From Paenalcaligenes sp050487225 (GTDB lineage Bacteria > Pseudomonadota > Gammaproteobacteria > Burkholderiales > Burkholderiaceae_B): a stretch of 64,000 nucleotides of DNA. Positions 32,296-40,678 of the stretch are shown one piece after another. Where the stretch lies: positions 186,001-250,000 of the forward strand of contig NZ_JBKQGY010000004.1 in the NCBI RefSeq assembly GCF_050487225.1, given 5' to 3'. Both the position numbers and the translations under genes were made by a program. Each line of letters opens with the position of its first letter. The first letter of the stretch is position 1. Below the pieces are notes generated by a model that did not search any database, was not told where the DNA came from, and was given only the letters and a program-made list of their open reading frames with translations.

Positions 32296-33806
32296 TAGTG
32301 TGCTTGCGCCATTTTTTTCATTTTCTGGCGTCGCAGCATAGGCATGATGATGACCGAGACAATGAACAAGACCAGCAAGCCTATAGCGATAGGACGTTCG
32401 GTAATGTAGCTAAGTGGGCTACCACCAGAGATCTGCAAGGTGCGCACCAGTTCACTTTCTGTCATTTGGCCTAGCAATAAGCCAATCACAGTAGCGGCTA
32501 CCGGGTAGTCGTGTCGGCGCATCAACCAACCTAGACCTGCAAACACCATGACGGTAATAGGGCCAGCAATAGTACCGGTAATCCCAAAACCACCCCATGC
32601 ACACAACGCTAAGACGGAAGGCACTAGATAGTTCAGAGGAATGCGTACGACCAGACCTAGAATAGGCAAAATCATCAGGGCAACAATACCCAGCAAAATC
32701 ACCTGACCAAAGTTACCCATGATGATGGCGTAGACCACATCACGTTGGTCGCGAATGAAGGACGGGCCACCTACCAAGTTATGGAACGAGAACGCTGCCA
32801 ACAGTACCGCTGTTGCCGCACCGCCGGGGATACCCAAGGCGAGCAGCGCTGTCATGGAACCGCCTTCGGAGCTAGAGTTAGAAGACTCCGCAGCAATTAA
32901 ACCCTCTGTGCAGCCTGTACCGAACTTTTCTGGTTCTTTAGAGGATCGACGGATTTCACCGTAGGCCACCAAGTTAGCCACAGATGAACCTACACCGGGC
33001 ACAGCGCCAATCAGTGCACCAATAAAACTGCCTTTGAGCAGGATTTTTGGGTACTTAAAGACTTCTTTGAAACCTACTAAAATTTTACGCAGTGAAATGC
33101 TACGTGCGGCTTTGTCTTCCACCAAGTAGGTGCTAGAACGCAAACGCAGTAATTCGGACGCGGCAAACAAACCAATCATGGCGGGTACTACGGCAATACC
33201 ATCAATCAGGTACGGTGTACCCAAGGTGGCGCGCATCGTACCGGTAGACGACATACCTACTTGGCTAAGTAGCAAGCCAAAAGCACCAGCCAACAAGCCT
33301 TTAAGTACGGTGCTGTCGTTCAGGGTAGCAATTAGTGCCAAGCCCCACAGTACGATCATCACCATTTCTAGCGGGCCTAGACGCAAGACCATGCCAGCCA
33401 AGGGTTGAATCAGCAGCATCAGTAGCGCGTAACCGATGAACGTCCCTACAACAGATGCACCCAGACCAATACCCAGCGCTTCGTTGTGTTTGCCTTGGCG
33501 CGCCATGGGGTAGCCATCAAAGGCCGTGGCGACACTGGACGATGAGCCAGGTATGTTCATTAGCACCGCTGTCACCCCGCCGCCGTATGCACCACCTGTG
33601 AAGATAGCGGTTAAGAACAGCATGGCTTGCAGGAAGTCCATTGCCCACGTTACTGGCAAAAATACTGCCATCGCCATGGAGATCTGCAAACCGGGTACAG
33701 CACCAAAAACCAGACCAATAATGAGGCCGGGAATCACGAATAGCCAAGGGTCGAAACTGGTGAACAGCAAGCCCAAAGACTGAGAAAAAGCGAAAGTATC
33801 AATCAT
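32295..33806 (-). CDS. tctA: Tripartite tricarboxylate transporter large membrane subunit TctA
   Basis: A 503-residue permease with about twelve membrane spans. Conserved regions: PGLIIGLVFGAVPGLQISMAMAV, GGAYGGGVTAVLMNIPGS near residue 75-95, FIGALIGAVPGVGSSVANLVAYG in the middle, and LALGIPGGAATAVLLAAF. ATG 33806 follows the tctB stop by one base. With TctB and TctC it makes a sodium-driven, binding-protein-dependent importer of tri- or dicarboxylates. Confidence 0.94.
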   Translation of the reverse strand: MIDTFAFSQSLGLLFTSFDPWLFVIPGLIIGLVFGAVPGLQISMAMAVFLPVTWAMDFLQAMLFLTAIFTGGAYGGGVTAVLMNIPGSSSSVATAFDGYPMARQGKHNEALGIGLGASVVGTFIGYALLMLLIQPLAGMVLRLGPLEMVMIVLWGLALIATLNDSTVLKGLLAGAFGLLLSQVGMSSTGTMRATLGTPYLIDGIAVVPAMIGLFAASELLRLRSSTYLVEDKAARSISLRKILVGFKEVFKYPKILLKGSFIGALIGAVPGVGSSVANLVAYGEIRRSSKEPEKFGTGCTEGLIAAESSNSSSEGGSMTALLALGIPGGAATAVLLAAFSFHNLVGGPSFIRDQRDVVYAIIMGNFGQVILLGIVALMILPILGLVVRIPLNYLVPSVLALCAWGGFGITGTIAGPITVMVFAGLGWLMRRHDYPVAATVIGLLLGQMTESELVRTLQISGGSPLSYITERPIAIGLLVLFIVSVIIMPMLRRQKMKKMAQAH

Positions 33807-33807
33807 C

Positions 33808-34269
33808 TCAGAACACCAGAAGTGGCATAGGGAATGGGAACAAAGAGCCAAACCCTTTGATCAGCGCCAAGGTAAACAAGAACGCAAAAATAGGTGGCGC
33901 AATTTTGTTTTTCTCACCGCCCATTAAAATGCCTACCCACACAAAAACGAAGGTGGCGACATCAAAGCCGACAGTAGTCAGGCTAAGGCAGAAAACGGCA
34001 AAAGCACCCAACAGCAAGAGATCGCCTAAGGTGGATTTGCGAGCTGCTTGTGCTTCGCTAGGTGTTGCGGAGGTTTTGGTGGCAGGTTTGCGTAAATTGC
34101 TGATGGCTATACACAGCACCAACAGTACGCAAGCTATCCCGCTGGGTACCACCACGATCAGGTTGTAGAGTTTGTCTGAAGCACTGAAGGCGCTCCAGTT
34201 GAGGAAGATTGCGGCGGCGCAAACCACCAGCAAAAACACAAGGTGTGTAAGAGAAATTCGTGTAGCCAT
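33808..34269 (-). CDS. tctB: Tripartite tricarboxylate transporter small membrane subunit TctB
   Basis: A 153-residue protein with four membrane spans and the conserved C-terminal glycine-containing helix (ALIKGFGSLFPFPMPLLVF), typical of TctB. It lies directly between tctC and tctA. Confidence 0.9.
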   Translation of the reverse strand: MATRISLTHLVFLLVVCAAAIFLNWSAFSASDKLYNLIVVVPSGIACVLLVLCIAISNLRKPATKTSATPSEAQAARKSTLGDLLLLGAFAVFCLSLTTVGFDVATFVFVWVGILMGGEKNKIAPPIFAFLFTLALIKGFGSLFPFPMPLLVF

Positions 34270-34288
34270 TAGAGGTTTCCAAAGCGGT

Positions 34289-34332
34289 GGGTCTGGCGAC
34301 TGTTCGTTCAGTCAAAAGTGCCCGCCAGACCC
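34289..34332 (-). other. Intercistronic hairpin between tctC and tctB
   Basis: GGGTCTGGCG (34289-34298) and CGCCAGACCC (34323-34332) form a 10-bp stem around an inner GACTG/CAGTC stem. As in the Liv and betaine operons, it follows the binding-protein gene and probably allows higher TctC levels. Confidence 0.7.
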
Positions 34333-34339
34333 AGGGCTA

Positions 34340-35344
34340 TTAGAGTTGATCTTTGTACTGCTCTAGCACTTCAAAGTTTTTGTAGATGATTTCGGTAGTG
34401 CGATCTGGGCCTAGCCAGTCCGAACCAATACCTTGTTTTTTCAAGGTTTCTTTGAACTCTGGATTGGACAGCACTTCGCGGTAGGCTTCAGCAAATTTCT
34501 CGAAGCGCTCTGGGTACTGTTCTTTAAATTCGGCGTGAGCAGCGATACCGCGCATGGAACCCACCAACGTTTGTACCGGTTCGCGGCCAGCTTGTTGCAG
34601 CACTTCGTTCAAGGTAGGGGCATCCCATTCTTCTAAACGCTCATCCGATGCCACAGCCAATGGGCGGATAAATTCGGCGATAGGAATAGTGCCATCAGCC
34701 GCTAATACAGCCATTTCTACTTGACCACCCGCTACTGCTGTACGTGCGGCATTACCGGATTGGTAGGTCACGATATTGACAGCATCAGGCTCTAAACCGT
34801 AAGCCTGCAGCATTTGAATGGTGTTGATGTGGCCAGTTGAGCCAGGCACTACGCTGATACGGAATTTGCCGGGTTGCTCTTTGATGGCTGCAATAAACTC
34901 GTCCAAGGTTTGGTAAGGCAGTTTGGCATTCAGCGCAAACAAGTCCATGTCGGTCCATTGGCCGTTCACAAATGCAAAGTCATCCAAACTATAGTCAGCA
35001 TCCAGATTTAGAATGGCGCTGCTGATGTAGGGATGAATGGAAGTCACCAAAAAGAAAGTGCCGTCTTTTGGCATATTGCGGAAATACACTTGGCCCACAT
35101 GGCCGCCACCGCCTTCTTGGTTGATGGCACGAATAGGTACACCGAGCTTTTCTTGCATTTGTTGTGCGACCAGACGTGCGGTGCGGTCAGCAGAGCCCCC
35201 AGGTCCTAACGCAATCACAAAGGTGATTTGCTGGTTAGGCCAGTTATCTGCTTTTTGTGCTACAGCGGGTGCAGCAGCGGACAAGGTCAGAGAGCTACCT
35301 ACCAACAATGTGGCTGCCCATGTTTTGATGCGTTTGAAATTCAT
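34340..35344 (-). CDS. tctC: Tripartite tricarboxylate transporter binding protein TctC (Bug family)
   Basis: A 334-residue periplasmic protein. Signal peptide cleaved near AVAQKAD; the mature start WPNQQITFVIALGPGGSADRTARLVAQQ is the Bug/TctC signature, followed by FFLVTSIHPYISSAI. First gene of the leftward operon, divergent from the GntR gene, with a TGTTTACA operator in the shared region. Confidence 0.92.
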   Translation of the reverse strand: MNFKRIKTWAATLLVGSSLTLSAAAPAVAQKADNWPNQQITFVIALGPGGSADRTARLVAQQMQEKLGVPIRAINQEGGGGHVGQVYFRNMPKDGTFFLVTSIHPYISSAILNLDADYSLDDFAFVNGQWTDMDLFALNAKLPYQTLDEFIAAIKEQPGKFRISVVPGSTGHINTIQMLQAYGLEPDAVNIVTYQSGNAARTAVAGGQVEMAVLAADGTIPIAEFIRPLAVASDERLEEWDAPTLNEVLQQAGREPVQTLVGSMRGIAAHAEFKEQYPERFEKFAEAYREVLSNPEFKETLKKQGIGSDWLGPDRTTEIIYKNFEVLEQYKDQL

Positions 35345-35380
35345 TGCTTATTCCTGATGAAGGCAGAGCGCCAAACTGAA

Positions 35381-35394
35381 AATGTTTACAATGT
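35381..35394. promoter_or_regulatory. GntR-type operator before tctC
   Basis: AATGTTTACAATGT shares TGTTTACAATGT with the site at 35532. It lies 37 bp upstream of the tctC start codon. Confidence 0.65.
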
Positions 35395-35531
35395 GTGTTT
35401 GTGTAAGGCTATTGGACTTCCATAGGTTTCTATCATCAATTAGGGTTTCTACTAGAATATGTGTTTTATTAAGGGGTTAATGCTATATTTCAGTAAAAAC
35501 ACACTCTACCTATTTTTATTGCGAGACTAAG

Positions 35532-35545
35532 ATTGTTTACAATGT
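35532..35545. promoter_or_regulatory. GntR-type operator overlapping gntR start codon
   Basis: ATTGTTTACAATGT contains the palindrome ATTGTTTACAAT, whose right end includes the A of the gntR ATG (35542). Binding here should block both transcription and ribosome access; autoregulation is inferred. Confidence 0.68.
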
Positions 35546-36219
35546 CAGGTATTGATCCCCAAGGCCACGGTTCGGCAAGCATGAAAATTGCCCAAGAACT
35601 GGCCAATGACATCATGGCTGGAAAGTTGCAGCCAGGTGATAGGTTGGGGGAAGTGGTGTTGGCTGAGCGTTTTGATATCAGCCGTGGTCCGGTACGAGAA
35701 GCCCTACGTAGTTTGGTGGCGTTGGGGTTGATAACGTTCACGCCCAATATTGGGGCAAGTGTGCGTGTGATGACGGCAGCAGATGCTAAAGCGCTTTATG
35801 AGGTACGTGCTGCATTGGAAACCGAAGCGGCACGATTGGCGGCGCTGAATGTGGATGATTCGGCTAAGGCGGCATTGCAGCCATTGTTAGAGATGGATGC
35901 ACACTCCGTAGCAAGTCACCCTTCGGGTGCGTACTTGCAACGTAGTGGTGATAGAGATTTCCACAACCTGATTGCCCAGCTAAGTGGCAACGAGTTAATT
36001 CGTCGTGCGTTGAGCGAAGAGCTGTATCCGCAATTGGTTTTACTGCGCTCGCAGCATAAAAATGTGCGCGGCAGGGGGCAGGTTGCGTTGAAAGAGCACC
36101 AACGCATTGTAGAGGCCATCATGGAGCGAGACAGCGAATTGGCTGCGCTGCTGATGCGTCGACATTTGACCGCAAGCTGGAACGCATTTTCCAGCCAGTT
36201 AGAAAACAACATGGAGTAG
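35542..36219 (+). CDS. GntR-family regulator (FCD domain)
   Basis: 225 residues from ATG 35542: winged helix-turn-helix MAGKLQPGDRLGEVVLAERFDISRGPVREALRSL, then a C-terminal FCD helical domain (RDFHNLIAQLSGNELI; RRHLTASW with His). It is followed nine bases later by prpF-like and prpB-like genes and is divergent from tctCBA-abrB, so it is the probable regulator of tricarboxylate uptake and breakdown. Confidence 0.9.
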   Translation: MSGIDPQGHGSASMKIAQELANDIMAGKLQPGDRLGEVVLAERFDISRGPVREALRSLVALGLITFTPNIGASVRVMTAADAKALYEVRAALETEAARLAALNVDDSAKAALQPLLEMDAHSVASHPSGAYLQRSGDRDFHNLIAQLSGNELIRRALSEELYPQLVLLRSQHKNVRGRGQVALKEHQRIVEAIMERDSELAALLMRRHLTASWNAFSSQLENNME

Positions 36220-36228
36220 ACAACAGGC

Positions 36229-37386
36229 ATGGCCCATCAACAACGTATACCCGCCGTGTTCATGCGCGGTGGCACCTCTAAGGCGCTGATGCTGAAACGC
36301 GCTGATTTACCTGCAGATCAACATCAATGGCCCGCTATTTTTTTGGCAGCTTTGGGTAGTCCTGATCCTTATGGCAGGCAGTTGGACGGCATGGGTGGCG
36401 GGCAGTCGTCGCTGAGTAAAGTCTGCATCATAGGCCCTAGCTCAGTAGAGGGTGCGGATGTGGACTACACCTTTGCGCAAATCTCCGTTACCGGTACTAA
36501 TGTGGATTACAGCGGTAACTGCGGCAACATGAGTTCTGCGGTGGGGCCTTTTGCCTACGACGAAAAAATGGTGGATGGGCCGGTTGATGGTGAGTGTGTG
36601 GTCAGGATCCATAACACCAACTCCGGCAAGATTATTGTGTCGCGTTTTGCGGTAGAAGGCGGCGAAGCGTGCGTGAGTGGCGATACTCGCATCACGGGTT
36701 TGGCTTCTGCTGGTGCACCCGTCACCTTGAGTTTTGAAGACCCTGCCAATACGCGTGGTCGCGGTGTGCTGCCTGCCGAGGCAGTGGTGGTGGATTTACC
36801 TACCGCACAGGGCGGCAGTGTGCCGGCGACGCTGGTGGACTCGGCTATCCCTGCGGTATTTGTGCAAGCGCAAGCACTGGGTGTGAGTGCTGACATCATG
36901 CCGGATGCCGTAGATGCGCATGCCACATTGTTGGCGGATTTAGAGCATTTACGCCAAGCCGCATCGGTGCGCATGGGAATTGCCGCCTCGATGGAAGAGG
37001 CAGCACGCATTATTGCTATTCCTAAACTGTGCATGGTGGGTAAGGCGCAAACCTATACGGCGCTCAACGGTCAGGAAATCGCCGCACGTGATGTGGATGT
37101 GATGGTGCGCATGATTTCAGCGGGGCAACCGCATCGCGCAGCACCTATTACTGTGTCGTTGGCTACCGCAACCGCAGCAGCGATTGCCGGCAGTGTGGTG
37201 CAGCAGTGTGTGGGTGAAGACGTGGATTTGAGCGCTATACGTTTGGGTTCACCCAGCGGTGTGGTGCAAGTGGGTGTGGATTTAGTGCAGCAAGCCGGGC
37301 TGCCTACACCACAGATTCTTTCGGCAAGTATTGTGCGTACGCAGCGTCGCCTGATGGAAGGTGCTGTGTGCGTTCCTACGCTATAA
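36229..37386 (+). CDS. PrpF-family isomerase
   Basis: A 385-residue protein of the PrpF/AcnD-accessory, methylitaconate isomerase family (diaminopimelate-epimerase fold duplicated). Visible motifs: VFMRGGTSKALML at the N-terminus, DGMGGGQSSLSKVCIIGPS, and YSGNCGNMSSAVGPFA with the catalytic-type Cys. Known members move a double bond in aconitate-, methylaconitate- or methylitaconate-type acids. Neighbouring the PrpB-like lyase and the Tct transporter, it likely prepares an imported unsaturated acid. Confidence 0.9.
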   Translation: MAHQQRIPAVFMRGGTSKALMLKRADLPADQHQWPAIFLAALGSPDPYGRQLDGMGGGQSSLSKVCIIGPSSVEGADVDYTFAQISVTGTNVDYSGNCGNMSSAVGPFAYDEKMVDGPVDGECVVRIHNTNSGKIIVSRFAVEGGEACVSGDTRITGLASAGAPVTLSFEDPANTRGRGVLPAEAVVVDLPTAQGGSVPATLVDSAIPAVFVQAQALGVSADIMPDAVDAHATLLADLEHLRQAASVRMGIAASMEEAARIIAIPKLCMVGKAQTYTALNGQEIAARDVDVMVRMISAGQPHRAAPITVSLATATAAAIAGSVVQQCVGEDVDLSAIRLGSPSGVVQVGVDLVQQAGLPTPQILSASIVRTQRRLMEGAVCVPTL

Positions 37387-37413
37387 ATTTCGTTATATGA
37401 ATGGATGGAAATA

Positions 37414-38340
37414 ATGACTAATACCGATGCAAAAGCTGTGTGGTTAGAGCAGCCGCAACCGCGTGGTCTAGGGGCTCAACTGGCAAGCTACTGGGAACAG
37501 AAGAAATTCATTTCCATCGTGGGTGCATACGATCCCATTGGTGGTTTGCTGGCGCGTGATGCCGGTTTTGAGGCTTTGTATCTGTCAGGTGGTGCGTTAA
37601 CAGCATCACTGGGTTTGCCCGACTTAGGCTTGATCACCATGGAAGAGCTGGTCACACGCGCTCAGGCCATTGTGCGCGTTACCCGTTTGCCGCTGGTAGT
37701 AGACGGCGACACAGGCTTTGGTGAGGCATTAAACGTCATGCGTTTGGTGCGCGAGCTGGAAGACGTGGGCGTGGCAGCAGTGCAGTTAGAAGATCAAATT
37801 TTGCCTAAGAAATGTGGTCACTTGAACGGCAAGCAATTGGTTAGCCCTGAAGACATGGCTGCCAAAATTGCTGCGGCATCTAAGGCACGTAGTGACCTAC
37901 GTATTATTGCGCGTACCGATGCGGCAGGCAGCGAAGGGTTGGAGGCGGCTATTGCTCGCGCCAAGATGTATGTGCAAGCCGGCGCCGATGCTATTTTCCC
38001 CGAAGCGCTGACCACACAAGAAGAGTTCGAAATTTTCTCTAAGGAAATTGATGTCCCTTTGTTGGCGAACATGACGGAATTTGGTCGTACACCACAAACC
38101 TCTGCAAAAGAGTTTGAGGAATTAGGCTACGACATGGCGATTTGGCCAGTATCCAGTTTGCGTATTGCGGCCAAAGCGATGGAGCTTTTCTACACTAGCC
38201 TGAAGCAAACAGGTTCTGCGGCCAGCAGCGTACCGAACATGCAAACACGTGCCGAACTGTATGAGTTGATCAACTACTTTGGCTATGAGTCCTTAGATAG
38301 CTCAATTCAGCGCACGATCATTCCTGACGTCATCGACTAA
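37414..38340 (+). CDS. PrpB-like lyase, isocitrate lyase/PEP mutase superfamily
   Basis: A 308-residue TIM-barrel lyase. The hallmark LPKKCGHLNGK, with the catalytic Cys, is present, together with GAYDPIGGLLARDAGFEALYLSGGAL, VVDGDTGFGEALNVMR and IIARTDA. It matches methylisocitrate lyase and 2,3-dimethylmalate lyase. No methylcitrate synthase or aconitase gene is adjacent, so propionate catabolism as such is not supported. ATG 37414 is used, with an alternative ATG at 37405. Confidence 0.88.
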   Translation: MTNTDAKAVWLEQPQPRGLGAQLASYWEQKKFISIVGAYDPIGGLLARDAGFEALYLSGGALTASLGLPDLGLITMEELVTRAQAIVRVTRLPLVVDGDTGFGEALNVMRLVRELEDVGVAAVQLEDQILPKKCGHLNGKQLVSPEDMAAKIAAASKARSDLRIIARTDAAGSEGLEAAIARAKMYVQAGADAIFPEALTTQEEFEIFSKEIDVPLLANMTEFGRTPQTSAKEFEELGYDMAIWPVSSLRIAAKAMELFYTSLKQTGSAASSVPNMQTRAELYELINYFGYESLDSSIQRTIIPDVID

Positions 38341-38370
38341 GAAAGAAAGCGTACAGCGGTACGAGTGAAT

Positions 38371-38398
38371 ACAGGCCAGCGTTTATACGTTGGCCTGT
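38371..38398. terminator. Hairpin between convergent prpB-like and lpxH genes
   Basis: ACAGGCCAGCGT (38371-38382) and ACGTTGGCCTGT (38387-38398) pair with one wobble. No strong T-run follows, so it may terminate weakly. The lpxH stop codon lies in the loop. Confidence 0.55.
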
Positions 38399-39207
38399 TG
38401 CTGTTGCGTGGGAGTAGAGACTACATCGCACAGTAGGTCATCATGGCCTTGGCGGTGCAAGGTGATGTGCTCAGGGGTAATAGATAGCCATCCTGCGCGT
38501 GGTGGCTGGCTGTGATCGAATTCCCAGTCAGGCAACACAATGCGTCTATAGCTAGGGTGTTCGGCGTCCACCTGATGCAGGGCAGGGCGGTGAGTATGCC
38601 CGTGTATCAGCGTAGGCTGATTATTCTGCAGCATGATGTCTAGGCATGCCTCGGTGTTCACGTCGGTGATCTGGTACGTTTTATGCTGGCCAGCGGCTTT
38701 GCTGCGCTTTCTGAAAAAGTTGGCAATGCGCTGTCTGGCTTTTAAGCTCAGGCTATAGAACAGGGCTTGTGTCAGCGGGTGACGCACAATGCGTCTAAAA
38801 CGCTGGTAACTGTGGTCATCTGTGCACAACTCGTCGCCATGCATTAACAAAAACTCAAACGCATCGGTGCGCAGTATGACTTGATCGGGCAGTAGTTCGG
38901 CCTGTAAGAATGAGGCTAACTGTTTGCCTATTAAGAAGTCGCGGTTGCCACGTACTAGATAGAGCTTTTTGCGTTGGCTAAAGCGCTGTAGGTGCTGCAG
39001 AGCATCGTTTAGCCAGGATTCAGGGGCATGTATTTGCTCGTCCCCAATCCACGCATTGAAGATGTCACCCACTAAAATCAGGTGCTCACATACATCAGCG
39101 GCCTGCTCCAAAAACTGGTAGAAGGCCGCTGATGTATGGGGGCCTTGCGGCCCCAGGTGTATATCCGCGGCAAGCCAAACGGTGCCGCGTAACGCCCGTT
39201 TATTCAA
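38383..39207 (-). CDS. lpxH: UDP-2,3-diacylglucosamine diphosphatase LpxH
   Basis: About 274 residues. Metallophosphatase motifs: WLAADIHLG (Asp-x-His), HLILVGDIFNAWIGDE (Gly-Asp), YLVRGNRDFLIG (GNRD) and LIHGHTHRPALH (GHTH). It makes lipid X in lipid A synthesis at the inner membrane. No ATG exists near the N-terminus; the start must be TTG, most likely 39207 (or 39225), overlapping the end of the upstream cyclophilin gene by eight bases and so translationally coupled. Confidence 0.92.
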   Translation of the reverse strand: MNKRALRGTVWLAADIHLGPQGPHTSAAFYQFLEQAADVCEHLILVGDIFNAWIGDEQIHAPESWLNDALQHLQRFSQRKKLYLVRGNRDFLIGKQLASFLQAELLPDQVILRTDAFEFLLMHGDELCTDDHSYQRFRRIVRHPLTQALFYSLSLKARQRIANFFRKRSKAAGQHKTYQITDVNTEACLDIMLQNNQPTLIHGHTHRPALHQVDAEHPSYRRIVLPDWEFDHSQPPRAGWLSITPEHITLHRQGHDDLLCDVVSTPTQQQQANV

Positions 39208-39847
39208 CGATAGTGGCGCTTTCAATGATCAGGTCTTCCACTGGTACGTCTTGGTGGAAACCTTTGTTGCCAGTTTTCGCTGCTTTCATGCTGTCTACAA
39301 CGTCTTGGCCTTCAACGACTTTACCGAATACGGCGTAGCCCCAACCATTAGGTGTAGGGGAAGTGAAGTTCAGGAAGTCGTTGTTCGTCACGTTGATGAA
39401 GAACTGAGCTGTAGCAGAGTGAGGATCGGAAGTACGAGCCATAGCCAGTGTGTACTGGTCGTTTTTCAGGCCGTTGTTCGCTTCGTTCTCTACTGGGGAT
39501 TTTGTGGGTTTTTGCTTCATGCCAGCTTCAAAGCCACCGCCTTGAATCATGAAGTTGTTGATCACACGGTGAAAGATCGTGCCATCGTAAAAACCGTCTT
39601 GCACGTAGCCGATGAAGTTTTCTACTGTTTTAGGTGCTGCTTCGGCGTTCAATTCGATGATGATGTCGCCTTTGTTGGTTTGCAGTTTAACTTTTGGGTT
39701 TGTGCTCATGGCGCTACCTTGTGTTGTAGTTGATGAGGCCGCATGCGCTGGTGAATACACCAGACCTGCAAAACAGAGCAGGGCGGCAAGAGTAAAGAGG
39801 CGCATAGCCAGGACATGCGCAGACTTGAAAAAGGGTAAGTTTTGCAT
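39200..39847 (-). CDS. Cyclophilin-type peptidyl-prolyl isomerase with signal peptide and internal start
   Basis: 215 residues: a signal peptide (about residues 15-36, ending SPAHAA), then a complete cyclophilin (KVKLQTNKGDIIIELN; FHRVINNFMIQGGGF; TAQFFINVTNN). At residue 47 comes MSTNPKVKLQTNKG, which looks exactly like the first residues of cytoplasmic PpiB. That internal ATG (39709) has AAGG seven bases upstream. The gene could yield an exported and a cytoplasmic isomerase, or is a fusion of the two neighbouring cyclophilin genes seen in relatives. It precedes lpxH with overlap. Confidence 0.88.
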   Translation of the reverse strand: MQNLPFFKSAHVLAMRLFTLAALLCFAGLVYSPAHAASSTTTQGSAMSTNPKVKLQTNKGDIIIELNAEAAPKTVENFIGYVQDGFYDGTIFHRVINNFMIQGGGFEAGMKQKPTKSPVENEANNGLKNDQYTLAMARTSDPHSATAQFFINVTNNDFLNFTSPTPNGWGYAVFGKVVEGQDVVDSMKAAKTGNKGFHQDVPVEDLIIESATIVE

Positions 39848-39881
39848 AATAGGCGATGCTCGTTAAAAATACGCTAAACAG

Positions 39882-40547
39882 TTATTGTTGCAGAATTTGC
39901 TGGGTTTGTTGTGAACGGCCTTGGCCTAGCTGTCCCGAGGCTTTAAAAGACTCGTTAGCCAGCATCAGTTGCACTTCACCCATGTTGGCACGAGCAACTC
40001 GGTAATTAGGGTCGGCAGCCAGTGCCATTTCTAGTGCTTCTTGAGCCATTTGCAATTTGCCTTGGCGCATATATTCAGCGGCCAGATTATTCCATGGCTC
40101 GGGCAGTTCAGGGGCATCAATAGTTAGTTGTTGGTACGCAGCGATGGCTTCGTCGTGGCGTTTTAACGCCGATAGGGCTCTGCCCTGTAAAAACAACAGT
40201 TGTACGTCAGAGCCTATTTCGTTGCGCGCTTCACGTTGTGCCAAGCGTTTTTCAATGGCGTCCAAGGCTTCAGCGGCTTGTCCGGCATCTAGCATGCGCT
40301 GAATACGCTGAGTGATCTCACTGGCGCTTAATGGGCGTGACGTGTCAGCGCCGGGGCTGATGGAGTCCAAAATGCGGGCCAAACCTTTCCAGCCTCGATC
40401 CTCTTGCACTTCATTGGCAAAAATCTCTTGATCTTGCGCAGAGAGTCTGGTGTGAGGGGTTTGAGCATGAGCAATGCTGGAAATACCCCCTATAATGAAA
40501 AGCGAGGCGAATACACACGCTTGCAGGCGATTAAGAGTCTGGTTCAC
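39882..40547 (-). CDS. Exported tetratricopeptide-repeat protein
   Basis: A 221-residue protein with a signal peptide (cleavage near AHAQTP). Residues about 85-195 hold TPR-like units (LLFLQGRALSALKRHDEAIAAYQQL; PEPWNNLAAEYMRQGKLQMAQEALEMAL; YRVARANMGEVQLMLA). The C-terminus is Gln-rich. In Bordetella relatives a similar gene lies between ppi and cysS. No enzymatic motif is seen; it probably acts as a periplasmic scaffold. Confidence 0.82.
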   Translation of the reverse strand: MNQTLNRLQACVFASLFIIGGISSIAHAQTPHTRLSAQDQEIFANEVQEDRGWKGLARILDSISPGADTSRPLSASEITQRIQRMLDAGQAAEALDAIEKRLAQREARNEIGSDVQLLFLQGRALSALKRHDEAIAAYQQLTIDAPELPEPWNNLAAEYMRQGKLQMAQEALEMALAADPNYRVARANMGEVQLMLANESFKASGQLGQGRSQQTQQILQQ

Positions 40548-40678
40548 GAAGTCAGATGCCTTTATTGGTATACTTTACGATCCGTCATTTTAGCGTGTCT
40601 GTTGGTTTGGTGGTGATTCACGCTTGCGTTGGCGTGTTTTTTTATTCTATCGTATTGATTTTTAAGTGATTACTGTAC

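Noticed and set aside
37405..38340. Complete propionate (2-methylcitrate) operon
   Set aside because: Only PrpF-like and PrpB-like genes are present; PrpC and AcnD/AcnB are missing from the window.
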